From NCBI GenBank assembly GCA_900544605.1, contig UQVP01000009.1, positions 1 through 33,210 of the forward strand: a stretch of 33,210 bases of DNA. The letters are read 5' to 3'. Both the position numbers and the translations under genes were made by a program. Each line of letters starts with the position of its first letter. Within the stretch, counting starts at the first letter, position 1. Source of the DNA: an uncultured Mycoplasmatota bacterium. Its GTDB lineage: Bacteria; Bacillota_I; Bacilli_A; RF39; UBA660. Of the stretch, positions 1-8,729 are shown one piece after another. The notes under the pieces were generated by a model that saw only the letters and a list, made by a program, of their open reading frames with translations, was not told where the DNA came from and did not search any database.

Positions 1-2284
<2,284 letters not shown>

Positions 2285-2347
2285 CTATTTATTCTTAATT
2301 AAGAGATATCCACATTATCATGTTTTCAGGGAATAATTTTCCCATAA

Positions 2348-2451
2348 ATTGGTAACGATAGCAATGAGGATACACCTGTTCCCATCCCGAACACAGAAGT
2401 TAAGCTCATTAACGCCGAAGATAGTGTAAGCGAAAATAGGTAGTTGCCAAT
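2348..2451 (+). rRNA. rrf: 5S ribosomal RNA (short, 104 nt)
   Basis: The gene follows 23S after a spacer of about 63 nt that contains the short inverted repeat GGGAA/TTCCC. The core CCCATCCCGAACACAGAAGTTAAG (split here by convention) at 2381-2404 is diagnostic of 5S rRNA. The ends are fixed by a 9-bp terminal helix, ATTGGTAAC (2348-2356) with GTTGCCAAT (2443-2451). The length of 104 nt is below the usual 115-120 nt of Firmicutes and matches the shortened 5S RNAs known from Mollicutes. Confidence 0.95.
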
Positions 2452-2501
2452 TTTTTTTTGTATTCAAAAGCCTTAATTTCTGATGATTTTAAGGTTTTTT
2501 T
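2452..2501 (+). terminator. rRNA operon terminator
   Basis: A T-run (2452-2459) follows the 5S helix directly. A second hairpin, CCTTAA (2471-2476) with TTAAGG (2489-2494), is extended by A/T pairs and followed by seven T (2495-2501). Together they look like a tandem Rho-independent terminator closing the rRNA operon. Confidence 0.8.
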
Positions 2502-2589
2502 CATGTTTTAGTTTTATTTAAAGTGTTCCAAATTTGTGCATGTTTCTATTTCATTTTTATAATTTTTAAAAACTTAAAATAATAAATGG

Positions 2590-2618
2590 TTTACTTTTAA
2601 ATAGTTTTGTTTTATAAT
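2590..2618 (+). promoter_or_regulatory. sigma-A promoter of the metallophosphoesterase gene
   Basis: TTTACT (2590-2595), a 17-bp spacer and a perfect TATAAT (2613-2618). The expected transcription start is near 2625, only about 9 nt before ATG 2634. A second candidate, TTGTGC-18-TATAAT, lies at 2534-2563. Confidence 0.7.
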
Positions 2619-2633
2619 ATCAATCAATACAAG

Positions 2634-3575
2634 ATGAACCTAATTATGTTGAAAAAAAGAGAATTATTAGATATCATTAATGAAAATAAATACTCTATTG
2701 AACAAATAAAACAGCTTTATAATTTAACAAATAAACAAATCTTATTTTTATTAAAATATTTAAAAGATTATACTATATCAGAACAATTTGATTTAAATGG
2801 TAATTCATTCTTTTGTAGTGATTCTAATTCATATAATCAATTATATTATAAAGATAGGATTTTAGTCCCATTAGAAAGTAACAGAATGAATAGATTTTTA
2901 GTAATATCAGATTTACATTTTTATTCTAATGATTTGAATCAAGAGCAAAATAATAAAATAATGTGTAATGTTTATAATTATGCAATAAAAAATAGTATTC
3001 ATTTGATTTTAATATGTGGTGACTTAATACATGGATATAATGATTCAATTATAAAGAAATTTGATCAACCATATAAATTTATAAATGATTATCCATATGA
3101 TAAAAGTATCAATAATATTTGTATATTAGGAAATCATGATTATAATTTATACAAAGAGGGGTTAAATATAAAAGAAATACTAAATAATAATAGATTAGAT
3201 TTTATATCATTAGATTATGGGAAAGGGATTGTGTCAATAGGTGATTTTAATATAATGTTAAGGCATGTAATAGACTTTAAAAATATAAAAAAAGATGAAC
3301 AATGTTTTGATGATAATACATATAAAAATCTTGATTTAATATTAAGAGGGCATTCTCATATTTTTAAGACATATTCTGACATTATTAAGGTTCCTTCAGT
3401 TACGGGTGCCGGTGTAAGAAACGAAGAATTTATTTCAATCCCTCAATTTATAGAAATAGATTTAAGGCTCAATAAAGATAACAAACCAGAACATTATAAA
3501 ATCAAACAAATATTGTCTTGTAATGCAAAAATTATTGGAGAGTATGAATATAATTGTAAGGTAAAATGCTTATAG
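2634..3575 (+). CDS. calcineurin-like metallophosphoesterase with N-terminal helical domain
   Basis: A two-metal phosphoesterase (calcineurin-like fold) of 313 residues. From ATG 2634 the metal-binding blocks run in the standard order: SDLH (92-95), GD (129-130), GNHD (166-169) and GHSH (239-242). The first 50 residues are predicted helical and look like a small helix-turn-helix-type domain, so nucleic acid or nucleotide substrates are possible, but the substrate cannot be read from the sequence. An in-frame TTG at 2607 would extend the protein by nine residues, but it lies upstream of the -10 box at 2613-2618 and cannot be in that transcript. No ribosome binding site precedes ATG 2634 or ATG 2646, so translation from a very short leader is likely. 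The gene stands alone between the rRNA operon and tsaE, and its stop codon lies inside its terminator. Confidence 0.85.
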   Translation: MNLIMLKKRELLDIINENKYSIEQIKQLYNLTNKQILFLLKYLKDYTISEQFDLNGNSFFCSDSNSYNQLYYKDRILVPLESNRMNRFLVISDLHFYSNDLNQEQNNKIMCNVYNYAIKNSIHLILICGDLIHGYNDSIIKKFDQPYKFINDYPYDKSINNICILGNHDYNLYKEGLNIKEILNNNRLDFISLDYGKGIVSIGDFNIMLRHVIDFKNIKKDEQCFDDNTYKNLDLILRGHSHIFKTYSDIIKVPSVTGAGVRNEEFISIPQFIEIDLRLNKDNKPEHYKIKQILSCNAKIIGEYEYNCKVKCL

Positions 3576-3591
3576 AAATTTTGCCTTTTTT
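3558..3591 (+). terminator. terminator overlapping the phosphoesterase stop codon
   Basis: The arms AAGGTAAAAT (3558-3567) and ATTTTGCCTT (3578-3587), with one G-T pair, are followed by a T-run. The TAG stop (3573-3575) lies in the loop. Confidence 0.75.
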
Positions 3592-3753
3592 GTGAGATAT
3601 TTTATGCTAAAAAAACACTTAAATTATCGAGGTTTGATTAGCTTCTATCTAGTTTTTATTTAAAATTAAAAATAAGTGATTAAAAGGTTTGTTTTTGCGC
3701 TTTGTTAATTTTTTTTTTAACTAAAAATATTTATAAAATATGCTAAATATCAT

Positions 3754-3787
3754 TGTATTAATGATTTTTTTTTTGCTATAATATAAT
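3754..3787 (+). promoter_or_regulatory. promoter of the tsaE-tsaD operon
   Basis: Two overlapping TATAAT boxes lie at 3777-3782 and 3782-3787; a weak -35 (TTGTAT, 3754-3759) stands 17 bp before the first. The ribosome binding site AGGTGA (3788-3793) falls at or before the expected transcription start, giving an extremely short leader. The remainder of the gap 3592-3753 is AT-rich, and I see nothing else in it. Confidence 0.6.
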
Positions 3788-3798
3788 AGGTGATTGCA

Positions 3799-4248
3799 AT
3801 GGAATATAAATATATATCAAAAAATGAAATGGATACAATTGAACTTGCTGAAAATATAGAATCAGAAAAATTTCCTAACATGATTATTTGTTTAGATGGT
3901 GAATTAGGTAGTGGAAAAACTATTTTTACTAAAGGAATTGCTAAAGCAATGGGTATAACTGAAACTATTACATCTCCTACTTTTACAATAATTAAAGAAT
4001 ATAATGGAGAGTTACCTTTATATCATATGGATGTATATAGATTAGATGGAAATACTGATGGTGTAGGGATTGAAGAGTATTTTGAAAAAGGTGGTGTTGT
4101 TGTTATTGAATGGGCAGCAACTATTAAAGATATTTTACCTTCAGAATACTTACATATTAAGTTTAAAGTTGTTGATGAAAATAAAAGAACTTTAATTATA
4201 ACTCCACATGGAACAAAATACGAAGAGTTATGTGAGGCTGTTTTATGA
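3799..4248 (+). CDS. tsaE: tRNA t6A biosynthesis ATPase TsaE
   Basis: A P-loop ATPase needed for N6-threonylcarbamoyladenosine at position 37 of ANN-decoding tRNAs; it works in the cytoplasm with the TsaB-TsaD dimer. The 149 residues carry the Walker A motif GELGSGKT (34-41), the family's SPTFTIIKEY block and HMDVYRL, and the conserved IEWA near residue 110. ATG 3799 is chosen because AGGTGA sits 5 nt before it; a GTG at 3790 in the same frame overlaps that ribosome binding site. The gene is first of four tightly coupled genes, and its TGA stop overlaps the tsaB start (ATGA). Confidence 0.95.
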   Translation: MEYKYISKNEMDTIELAENIESEKFPNMIICLDGELGSGKTIFTKGIAKAMGITETITSPTFTIIKEYNGELPLYHMDVYRLDGNTDGVGIEEYFEKGGVVVIEWAATIKDILPSEYLHIKFKVVDENKRTLIITPHGTKYEELCEAVL

Positions 4249-4874
4249 TATCCCTATTAATAGATACTTGTACTAAAAATGTATGTATTGCTTTATTTAA
4301 AGATAAAACTTTGATGGATAAAGTGGTATATTCTAATCAGATAGATTTGTCTAGTAATTTTATGGTTTTGATAAATAATATTTTTAGTAAAAATAGTGTA
4401 AAAATTGAAGATGTAGACAAATTTTTTGTAGCTGTAGGACCTGGTTCTTTTACAGGAATTAGAATAGGAGTTACTTGTGCTAAAGTTATGGCATGGGCTT
4501 TAAAAAAAGATGTTATACCTTTTTCTAGTCTTGAGCTTTTAGCAACAGTTGATAGTAATAATGATTATATTGTACCTTTAATTGATGCAAGAAGAGGTTA
4601 TGTTTTTGCTGGGATATATGATAATCATTTAAATTGTATTATGAATGATGCTTATATAAAATTAGATGATTTATTAGAAAAAATTGAGAATGATAAATCA
4701 ACTACGTATGTTTCTTTAGATAATTTTGATTTAGAGACAATTTTACCTGAGTACAATGTAAATAAAATAATTGAAAAACATTTCAATGATACTCCTATAA
4801 ATCCTCATTCTTTAAATCCTAATTATTTGAAAAAAACAGAAGCCGAAGAAAAAAGAGAAAGTATAAATGATTAA
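4245..4874 (+). CDS. tsaB: tRNA t6A biosynthesis protein TsaB (YeaZ)
   Basis: The inactive ASKHA-fold partner of TsaD, needed to hold the threonylcarbamoyl-transferase complex together. The 209 residues begin with the ASKHA strand LLIDTCTKN and contain the family signature GPGSFTGIRIG at about residues 65-75. The start overlaps the tsaE stop by 4 nt and the end overlaps the rimI start by 8 nt, so translational coupling is likely. It is somewhat shorter than the B. subtilis protein, with a reduced C-terminal half, which is common in AT-rich genomes. Confidence 0.93.
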   Translation: MISLLIDTCTKNVCIALFKDKTLMDKVVYSNQIDLSSNFMVLINNIFSKNSVKIEDVDKFFVAVGPGSFTGIRIGVTCAKVMAWALKKDVIPFSSLELLATVDSNNDYIVPLIDARRGYVFAGIYDNHLNCIMNDAYIKLDDLLEKIENDKSTTYVSLDNFDLETILPEYNVNKIIEKHFNDTPINPHSLNPNYLKKTEAEEKRESIND

Positions 4875-5262
4875 AGAAATAACATCTAGTTCTCTCGAAT
4901 TAAAAAAATTTTTAAATGAAAATAAAATAAGTATTATTGATAATGATCCCTTTTCTAAATTTATAGTTTACTTAGAAGATACCAAAATAATAGGTTTTTT
5001 AAGTTATTCGGTTATCTATGAAAGAGCTGAAATTAATTATATTTTTGTACTTGAAAGTTATCGTGGTAAAAAAATTGCTTCTAAGATGTTAAATTACATG
5101 ATTAGTTCATGTAAAATTTGCGATAACATTACTTTGGAAGTAAGAGAAAGCAATACTATTGCAATATCACTTTACAAAAAGTTTGGATTTAAAGAAGTTG
5201 CAATAAGAGAGAATTATTATAATAATGAAGATGGTATTTTAATGATGTTGGTGGTGAAATAA
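4867..5262 (+). CDS. rimI: GNAT N-acetyltransferase, RimI-like
   Basis: A 131-residue GNAT acetyltransferase. RimI acetylates the N-terminal alanine of ribosomal protein S18 in E. coli. The acetyl-CoA-binding motif A is visible as YRGKKIASKML (R-G-K-x-x-A-S pattern, about residues 66-76), and the C-terminal NTIAISLYKKFGFKEV block (about 97-112) is typical of RimI. Its place between tsaB and tsaD is the usual Bacilli order, and it overlaps both neighbours (8 nt and 1 nt). The substrate is assigned by family and context; other GNAT functions cannot be excluded. Confidence 0.88.
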   Translation: MIKEITSSSLELKKFLNENKISIIDNDPFSKFIVYLEDTKIIGFLSYSVIYERAEINYIFVLESYRGKKIASKMLNYMISSCKICDNITLEVRESNTIAISLYKKFGFKEVAIRENYYNNEDGILMMLVVK

Positions 5263-6266
5263 TGGAAGATATATATATATTAGCAATTGAATCTAGTTGT
5301 GATGAAACTAGTGTTTCAATTATAAAAAATGGCTGTGATGAAATAGGAACAGTAGTTTTATCACAAATGGATACTCATGCTAGTTATGGTGGAGTAGTTC
5401 CTGAAATTGCTAGTCGTATGCATATTGAAAACGTAACATTAGTAATAGAAGAATGTTTAAATAAATGTAATATGACTATGGATGAAATAACTGCTATAGC
5501 TGTTACTTATGGTCCAGGGTTAATTGGTTCACTTATGATTGGTGTGCAAGCAGCTAAGGCATTATCATTTGTTTATAAGAAGCCATTAATACCTGTACAT
5601 CATATAGCTGGACATATATATGCAAATAATCTAGTTAAAAGAATGCAATTTCCATTAATTGCCTTAGTAGTTAGTGGAGGACATACTGAACTTGTTTACA
5701 TGGAAAAAGATTACTCATTTAAAAAAATAGGTGGAACTTTAGATGATGCGGTAGGAGAAGCTTACGATAAAGTAGCACGTGTTTTGGGTCTTAATTATCC
5801 TGGCGGACCTCTTGTTGATAAGTTAGCCCATGAAGGTGAAGATTCATATAATTTACCAATTCCACTTAATGATGATAGTTATAATTTTAGTTTTAGCGGT
5901 TTAAAAAGCGCAGTAATCAATTTAGCACATAATGAAAAACAAAAGGGAAATGATATTATTGTGGAAAACTTAGCTACTTCATTTCAAAATAGAGTAGTAG
6001 ATATCTTGGTTAAAAAAACAATGAGAGCTATGGAGGAATATAAAGTAAGAAATTTGATAGTAGCTGGTGGAGTATCTGCTAATCAGGGATTAAGACAAAA
6101 AATAGCAGAAGAGTGTGAAAAATATGGATATAACTTAACAATACCTAAATTGAAGTATTGTACAGATAATGCGGCTATGATAGGAGCAGCTGGATATTTT
6201 GCTTATAAAGAAGGTAGAAGAGCTGATTTAAGTTTAAGCGCTAAAGCAAGTGACGAACTAAAATAG
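5262..6266 (+). CDS. tsaD: tRNA threonylcarbamoyladenosine transferase TsaD
   Basis: The catalytic subunit that moves the threonylcarbamoyl group from threonylcarbamoyl-AMP to A37 of tRNA. The 334 residues are a normal length. It has the N-terminal IESSCDETS (9-17), the metal ligands of HHIAGH (113-118; His114 and His118), the nucleotide-binding SGGHTEL (138-144) and the third metal ligand Asp302 in CTDNAAMIG. Its ATG overlaps the rimI stop by one base (TAATG). It is last in the tsaE-tsaB-rimI-tsaD operon. TsaC/Sua5, which makes the intermediate, is not in this window. Confidence 0.97.
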   Translation: MEDIYILAIESSCDETSVSIIKNGCDEIGTVVLSQMDTHASYGGVVPEIASRMHIENVTLVIEECLNKCNMTMDEITAIAVTYGPGLIGSLMIGVQAAKALSFVYKKPLIPVHHIAGHIYANNLVKRMQFPLIALVVSGGHTELVYMEKDYSFKKIGGTLDDAVGEAYDKVARVLGLNYPGGPLVDKLAHEGEDSYNLPIPLNDDSYNFSFSGLKSAVINLAHNEKQKGNDIIVENLATSFQNRVVDILVKKTMRAMEEYKVRNLIVAGGVSANQGLRQKIAEECEKYGYNLTIPKLKYCTDNAAMIGAAGYFAYKEGRRADLSLSAKASDELK

Positions 6267-6315
6267 AGCCAGAATATTTTATAAATAAGATTAATTTTAT
6301 ATTGGTCTTTTTTTT
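6267..6315 (+). terminator. probable terminator of the t6A operon
   Basis: An imperfect long AT-rich hairpin (outer pairs AG-CCA at 6267-6271 with TGG-TCT at 6303-6308, one bulged T) is followed by eight T (6308-6315). The inner stem is weakly paired. Confidence 0.5.
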
Positions 6316-6375
6316 CTAGATTATTGATACCTAAAAAATACCCATATTAAAAAATTTTTTGAAATCGAAAAAATA

Positions 6376-6384
6376 TGATATAAT
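6376..6384 (+). promoter_or_regulatory. extended -10 promoter
   Basis: TGATATAAT: a perfect TATAAT (6379-6384) with the TGn extension at 6376-6378. The -35 region is only T-rich (TTTTTG, 17 bp upstream). It would drive the small gene at 6436 and probably the 123-residue gene at 6599. Confidence 0.6.
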
Positions 6385-6435
6385 TAATATATAAAAAGTA
6401 AATCGCATTTCGTTTATTATTTATGAGCAGGTATA

Positions 6436-6558
6436 ATGAAGAAGAAAAAAACAATAATAACCACATTGTTTTCTATAATAGGTTTAATATTTTTAGATTT
6501 TATAATCGCTTTATCATTATCTAATACAGAAAGATATTATTGGGATAGATTCTTATAA
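6436..6558 (+). CDS. 40-residue single-span membrane protein
   Basis: A small open frame with the look of a real gene. It starts MKKKKTIITTLFSIIGLIF, has one hydrophobic helix (about residues 6-28) after a lysine-rich start, and a polar, aromatic tail ending YYWDRFL. It follows an extended -10 box by about 50 nt and has a weak ribosome binding site (CAGGT at 6429-6433) close to its ATG. Lysines before the helix predict an N-in orientation. It lies 40 nt upstream of another membrane-anchored gene and may be cotranscribed with it. I do not recognise a family. Confidence 0.55.
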   Translation: MKKKKTIITTLFSIIGLIFLDFIIALSLSNTERYYWDRFL

Positions 6559-6598
6559 TATAAGTTTAAATAAATTAATTTAGGAAAGGAGGAAAGAA

Positions 6599-6970
6599 AT
6601 GAAAAAAGATTTACTATTAAAAATAATTATAGCAGTAGTTGTTCTTGTAGGATTAGGATACTTCGTATATGCTAATTATGTTTCAAAAGAAAAAGAATTA
6701 GTTTTTGAAGCAAAAATTAAAGAAGTAACAGCATATGATAATGTATATACTGTTTTAGTGGAAGAATATGACAAAAAGAAAAAAGAATATACTGTGGAGT
6801 ATGAATTTGAAATAAATAAAGATACAAAAATAGTTTATAACAATGAAGATTCTACTGCAGATAAATTAAAAGCAAATCAAAAAGTAATTATTACTTCATC
6901 TGATGTGATGTTGCCAAGTGAACCAGCTAAATTATCTAATGTTAAAAAAATAGTTATTTTAAAAGATTAA
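6599..6970 (+). CDS. membrane-anchored protein of unknown function (123 aa)
   Basis: It has a very strong ribosome binding site (AAAGGAGG at 6585-6592) before ATG 6599. Residues 6-27 form one membrane span after MKKDLL, followed by an extracellular domain of about 95 residues rich in alternating hydrophobic and charged positions and therefore probably beta-stranded, possibly an OB-like barrel. There is no lipobox cysteine, so the helix acts as an uncleaved anchor. The ending KKIVILKD just precedes the terminator at 7003. No family recognised. Confidence 0.8.
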   Translation: MKKDLLLKIIIAVVVLVGLGYFVYANYVSKEKELVFEAKIKEVTAYDNVYTVLVEEYDKKKKEYTVEYEFEINKDTKIVYNNEDSTADKLKANQKVIITSSDVMLPSEPAKLSNVKKIVILKD

Positions 6971-7002
6971 TTAGTTTTTTAAAGTCTTGATAAAAGCAAA
7001 TA

Positions 7003-7043
7003 ATAAAAAAAACATATAGTAAGATAAACTATATGTTTTTTAT
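7003..7043. terminator. bidirectional terminator
   Basis: Perfect arms (AACATATAGT ending at 7020, ACTATATGTT from 7028) with an A-run on one side and a T-run on the other, so it works for both strands. It ends the plus-strand gene at 6970 and the minus-strand permease gene, whose TAA (7040-7042) lies in the hairpin's base. Confidence 0.85.
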
Positions 7044-7225
7044 TTTGTTATTTTTTTAGTAACAAATCTTTCGAATAATACAACAGAATAATACATAATA
7101 GAAGATACAATTGCTAATATTATGATTCCTGTCATAACTAAATTTAAATTAAATACCTGTGAACCATAATTTATTAGATATCCTAATCCTTCTTTAGATA
7201 CTAATAATTCACCCATAATAACACC
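7040..7225 (-). pseudogene. C-terminal fragment of the interrupted ABC permease
   Basis: The minus strand encodes 61 residues in one frame from GVIMGELLVSKEGLGYL to FERFVTKKITK and a stop. This is the C-terminal end of a TauC/SsuC-family permease (GVIMGE-LLVS-GLGYLI signature and the last membrane helix). It has no start codon or ribosome binding site. It is the missing end of the minus-strand permease whose front part ends at 10120. Joining the two at the shared GG gives one continuous frame of 265 codons (MSLIG joined to VIMGE), the usual size for this family. The 2.9-kb element between them carries the recombinase. Confidence 0.9.
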
Positions 7226-7250
7226 GACTATAGTTATATAGCGAGAACTA
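7211..7250. other. left attachment junction of the element
   Basis: Host permease sequence up to 7225, then element sequence. The element arm contains TATATAGCGAGAA (7235-7247), which is nearly the reverse complement of TTCTCGCCATATC at the other end. The crossover dinucleotide is CC 7224-7225. Confidence 0.7.
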
Positions 7251-7274
7251 ATCTAAAATAACAAAAGTAAAAAA

Positions 7275-7324
7275 TGTAAAAAATGTAAAAATATATTGAA
7301 TTTTACAAAAATGTATGATAATAT
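7275..7324 (+). promoter_or_regulatory. promoter and probable operator of the element's first gene
   Basis: TTGAAT (7296-7301), 17 bp, TAATAT (7319-7324) with a TGn extension (7316-7318). Overlapping the -35 is an inverted repeat TGTAAAA (7284-7290)/TTTTACA (7301-7307), with an extra direct copy of TGTAAAA at 7275-7281. This is a plausible binding site for the HTH-type protein encoded just downstream. Confidence 0.55.
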
Positions 7325-7342
7325 GTATGTAGGTGATGAAAA

Positions 7343-8059
7343 ATGAATATAAAAATGCTTCTAAAAGAATATGATTGCACTCTTTCTGAATTTGCTAATG
7401 CATTATTTCTATCAAGACCAACTTTGAATTCATACATTCATCTTTATGAAAATAATCAAAAAATTCCAGATAAAAAATATCAAATTCTATTTGATAGAAT
7501 GTTTTCAAAAAAAATAGAAAAAGAAGAATTTTATAGGATGTTAGAAAAATGTAATACATTAGTTGCTAAAGATCAAATTTTAGAGACTACTGATTTATCG
7601 CCAAGAAAAACAGATATTATAATAAGAATAGTAGAAGATATAAAAAGAGATTTTAACTCTGATGGGGCTGATGAAAACATATATATATTTATTAGAATGA
7701 TAATAAATTATTATAAAAAATTACCTCTATTGAAGAAGATTAGCAACTATTTTCTTAGTTTGAATAACAAAATTAACTATGATGATTTAAGTAAAAAAGA
7801 AAAAGAAGATGTTTTATTATTATATCAATGCTTTGATTCATTAAAAAATGATGAAGTTTCAATTAATTTTAAAAAATGGGAAATAAAATTTAAAGAAAGA
7901 ATTAAATCAATTGAAAGCCAAAATAAAAAAATAGAAGAAGAAATAAATAATCGAATTAAACTATTAATTGAAAAAGAAATAAAGAATCAAATTCAAACAG
8001 GAAAAGATGTAAATTCTATAACGGTTGAGGATGTATTAAATAATATTTCAAAAGAATAA
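7343..8059 (+). CDS. element-encoded HTH-type DNA-binding protein
   Basis: 238 residues. The first 50 (LSEFANALFLSRPTLNSYI, about 14-32) look like a helix-turn-helix of the XRE type; the rest is helical and Lys/Glu-rich, with a coiled-coil stretch at about 185-225. ATG 7343 has the ribosome binding site AGGTGA 5 nt upstream (TAGGTGATGAAAAATG). As the first gene inside the element, with an inverted repeat over its own promoter, it is most simply an autoregulated repressor or excision regulator. That role is inference; I recognise no exact family. Confidence 0.7.
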   Translation: MNIKMLLKEYDCTLSEFANALFLSRPTLNSYIHLYENNQKIPDKKYQILFDRMFSKKIEKEEFYRMLEKCNTLVAKDQILETTDLSPRKTDIIIRIVEDIKRDFNSDGADENIYIFIRMIINYYKKLPLLKKISNYFLSLNNKINYDDLSKKEKEDVLLLYQCFDSLKNDEVSINFKKWEIKFKERIKSIESQNKKIEEEINNRIKLLIEKEIKNQIQTGKDVNSITVEDVLNNISKE

Positions 8060-8097
8060 TTAATTGGCAGTTTGGTTTACGTAAGTCCACAAAAAAA

Positions 8098-8187
8098 GAG
8101 GCATTTGCATACCCCATAACATATATATAATATACGCCGCAAGTAAATTGTATCATATGTTTAAAAAAAATGCAAAAATCTTGCCTC
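8098..8187 (+). other. large imperfect hairpin between element genes
   Basis: The outer stem GAGGCA (8098-8103)/TGCCTC (8182-8187) continues as TGCAT (8106-8110)/ATGCA (8170-8174). Inner pairs are AACATAT (8118-8124)/ATATGTT (8155-8161) and ATAC (8132-8135)/GTAT (8150-8153). It ends just before the ribosome binding site of the 77-residue gene. It could be a structured leader, a small RNA or a DNA-level site such as an accessory recombination or transfer origin. Confidence 0.5.
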
Positions 8188-8205
8188 GGGATTGAGGTGT
8201 AGGTA

Positions 8206-8439
8206 TTGAATTATTATTTAAATAGTAATAAACAATCTAGTGATTCCGGATATAATTATGAGATTCATAAAGAAACTTGTCCATATTATTATAACTATAA
8301 AAGCGGTAACAATTTTATATATCTTGGATACTTTTATAGTGAACGTGATGCTTTAATTGAAGCAAAAAGACAATATCCTAAAAATGCTCATGAAATAGAC
8401 GGATGTGCATATTGTTGTGCTAGCATTCATAAAAAGTAG
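8206..8439 (+). CDS. 77-residue Cys/His-rich small protein
   Basis: Starts with TTG at 8206; GAGGTG (8194-8199) lies 6 nt upstream and no ATG is available in this frame before the conserved region. The protein has HKETC (His21, Cys25), a central YLGYFYSERDALIEAKRQYP block (39-58) and a GCAYCCASIH end (Cys67, Cys70, Cys71, His75). The spacing suggests a small zinc-binding fold with one ligand pair at each end. Short proteins with this plan (His-Cys, then LGxF, then GCxxC..H) occur scattered in bacterial accessory regions, with no function I can name. Its stop lies in the terminator. Confidence 0.7.
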   Translation: MNYYLNSNKQSSDSGYNYEIHKETCPYYYNYKSGNNFIYLGYFYSERDALIEAKRQYPKNAHEIDGCAYCCASIHKK

Positions 8440-8457
8440 CAATAATTGCTACTTTTT
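8431..8457 (+). terminator. terminator overlapping the 77-residue gene stop
   Basis: A perfect 12-bp stem, AAAAAGTAGCAA (8431-8442)/TTGCTACTTTTT (8446-8457). The TAG stop (8437-8439) is in the left arm. Confidence 0.85.
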
Positions 8458-8480
8458 ATTATATTCAGAAAATAAATTAA

Positions 8481-8631
8481 TATAATTTATTGAGGTCATT
8501 TATTTATGATAATCAAAAATTATATTAAAAAGAAAGAAATAAATCCTAAAGAAATAACATTAAAAATACCAATAATATATGAAATAATGAAAAAATATAT
8601 AAATGAAGAAATATTAAAGAAGAGGATATAA
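8481..8631 (+). CDS. 41-residue basic peptide with its own -10 box
   Basis: The coding part is 8506-8631, beginning MIIKNYIKKKEINPKEIT and ending EEILKKRI. It is rich in Lys, Ile and Glu and lacks a membrane span. TATAAT at 8481-8486 and the ribosome binding site GAGGTC at 8492-8497 stand upstream; a terminator covers the stop. The complete small transcription unit argues that it is real. Its place just before the recombinase gene makes a recombination directionality factor conceivable, but there is no sequence evidence for that. Confidence 0.5.
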
Positions 8632-8656
8632 TTGATTATCCTCTTTTCTTTTTTGA
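8619..8656 (+). terminator. terminator of the 41-residue gene
   Basis: AAGAGGATA (8620-8628) pairs with TATCCTCTT (8637-8645), followed by a T-rich tail. The TAA stop (8629-8631) is in the loop. Confidence 0.8.
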
Positions 8657-8729
8657 AAAATGATGGTAGCATGTAAAAGTAAGTTTATATCCTTAAAGGC
8701 TTTTATGTGTTGTAAAGGAGGTAAATAAA

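Noticed and set aside
2607..2633. TTG start for the phosphoesterase
   Set aside because: It is upstream of and overlaps the -10 box, so it would not be in the main transcript, and it has no ribosome binding site.
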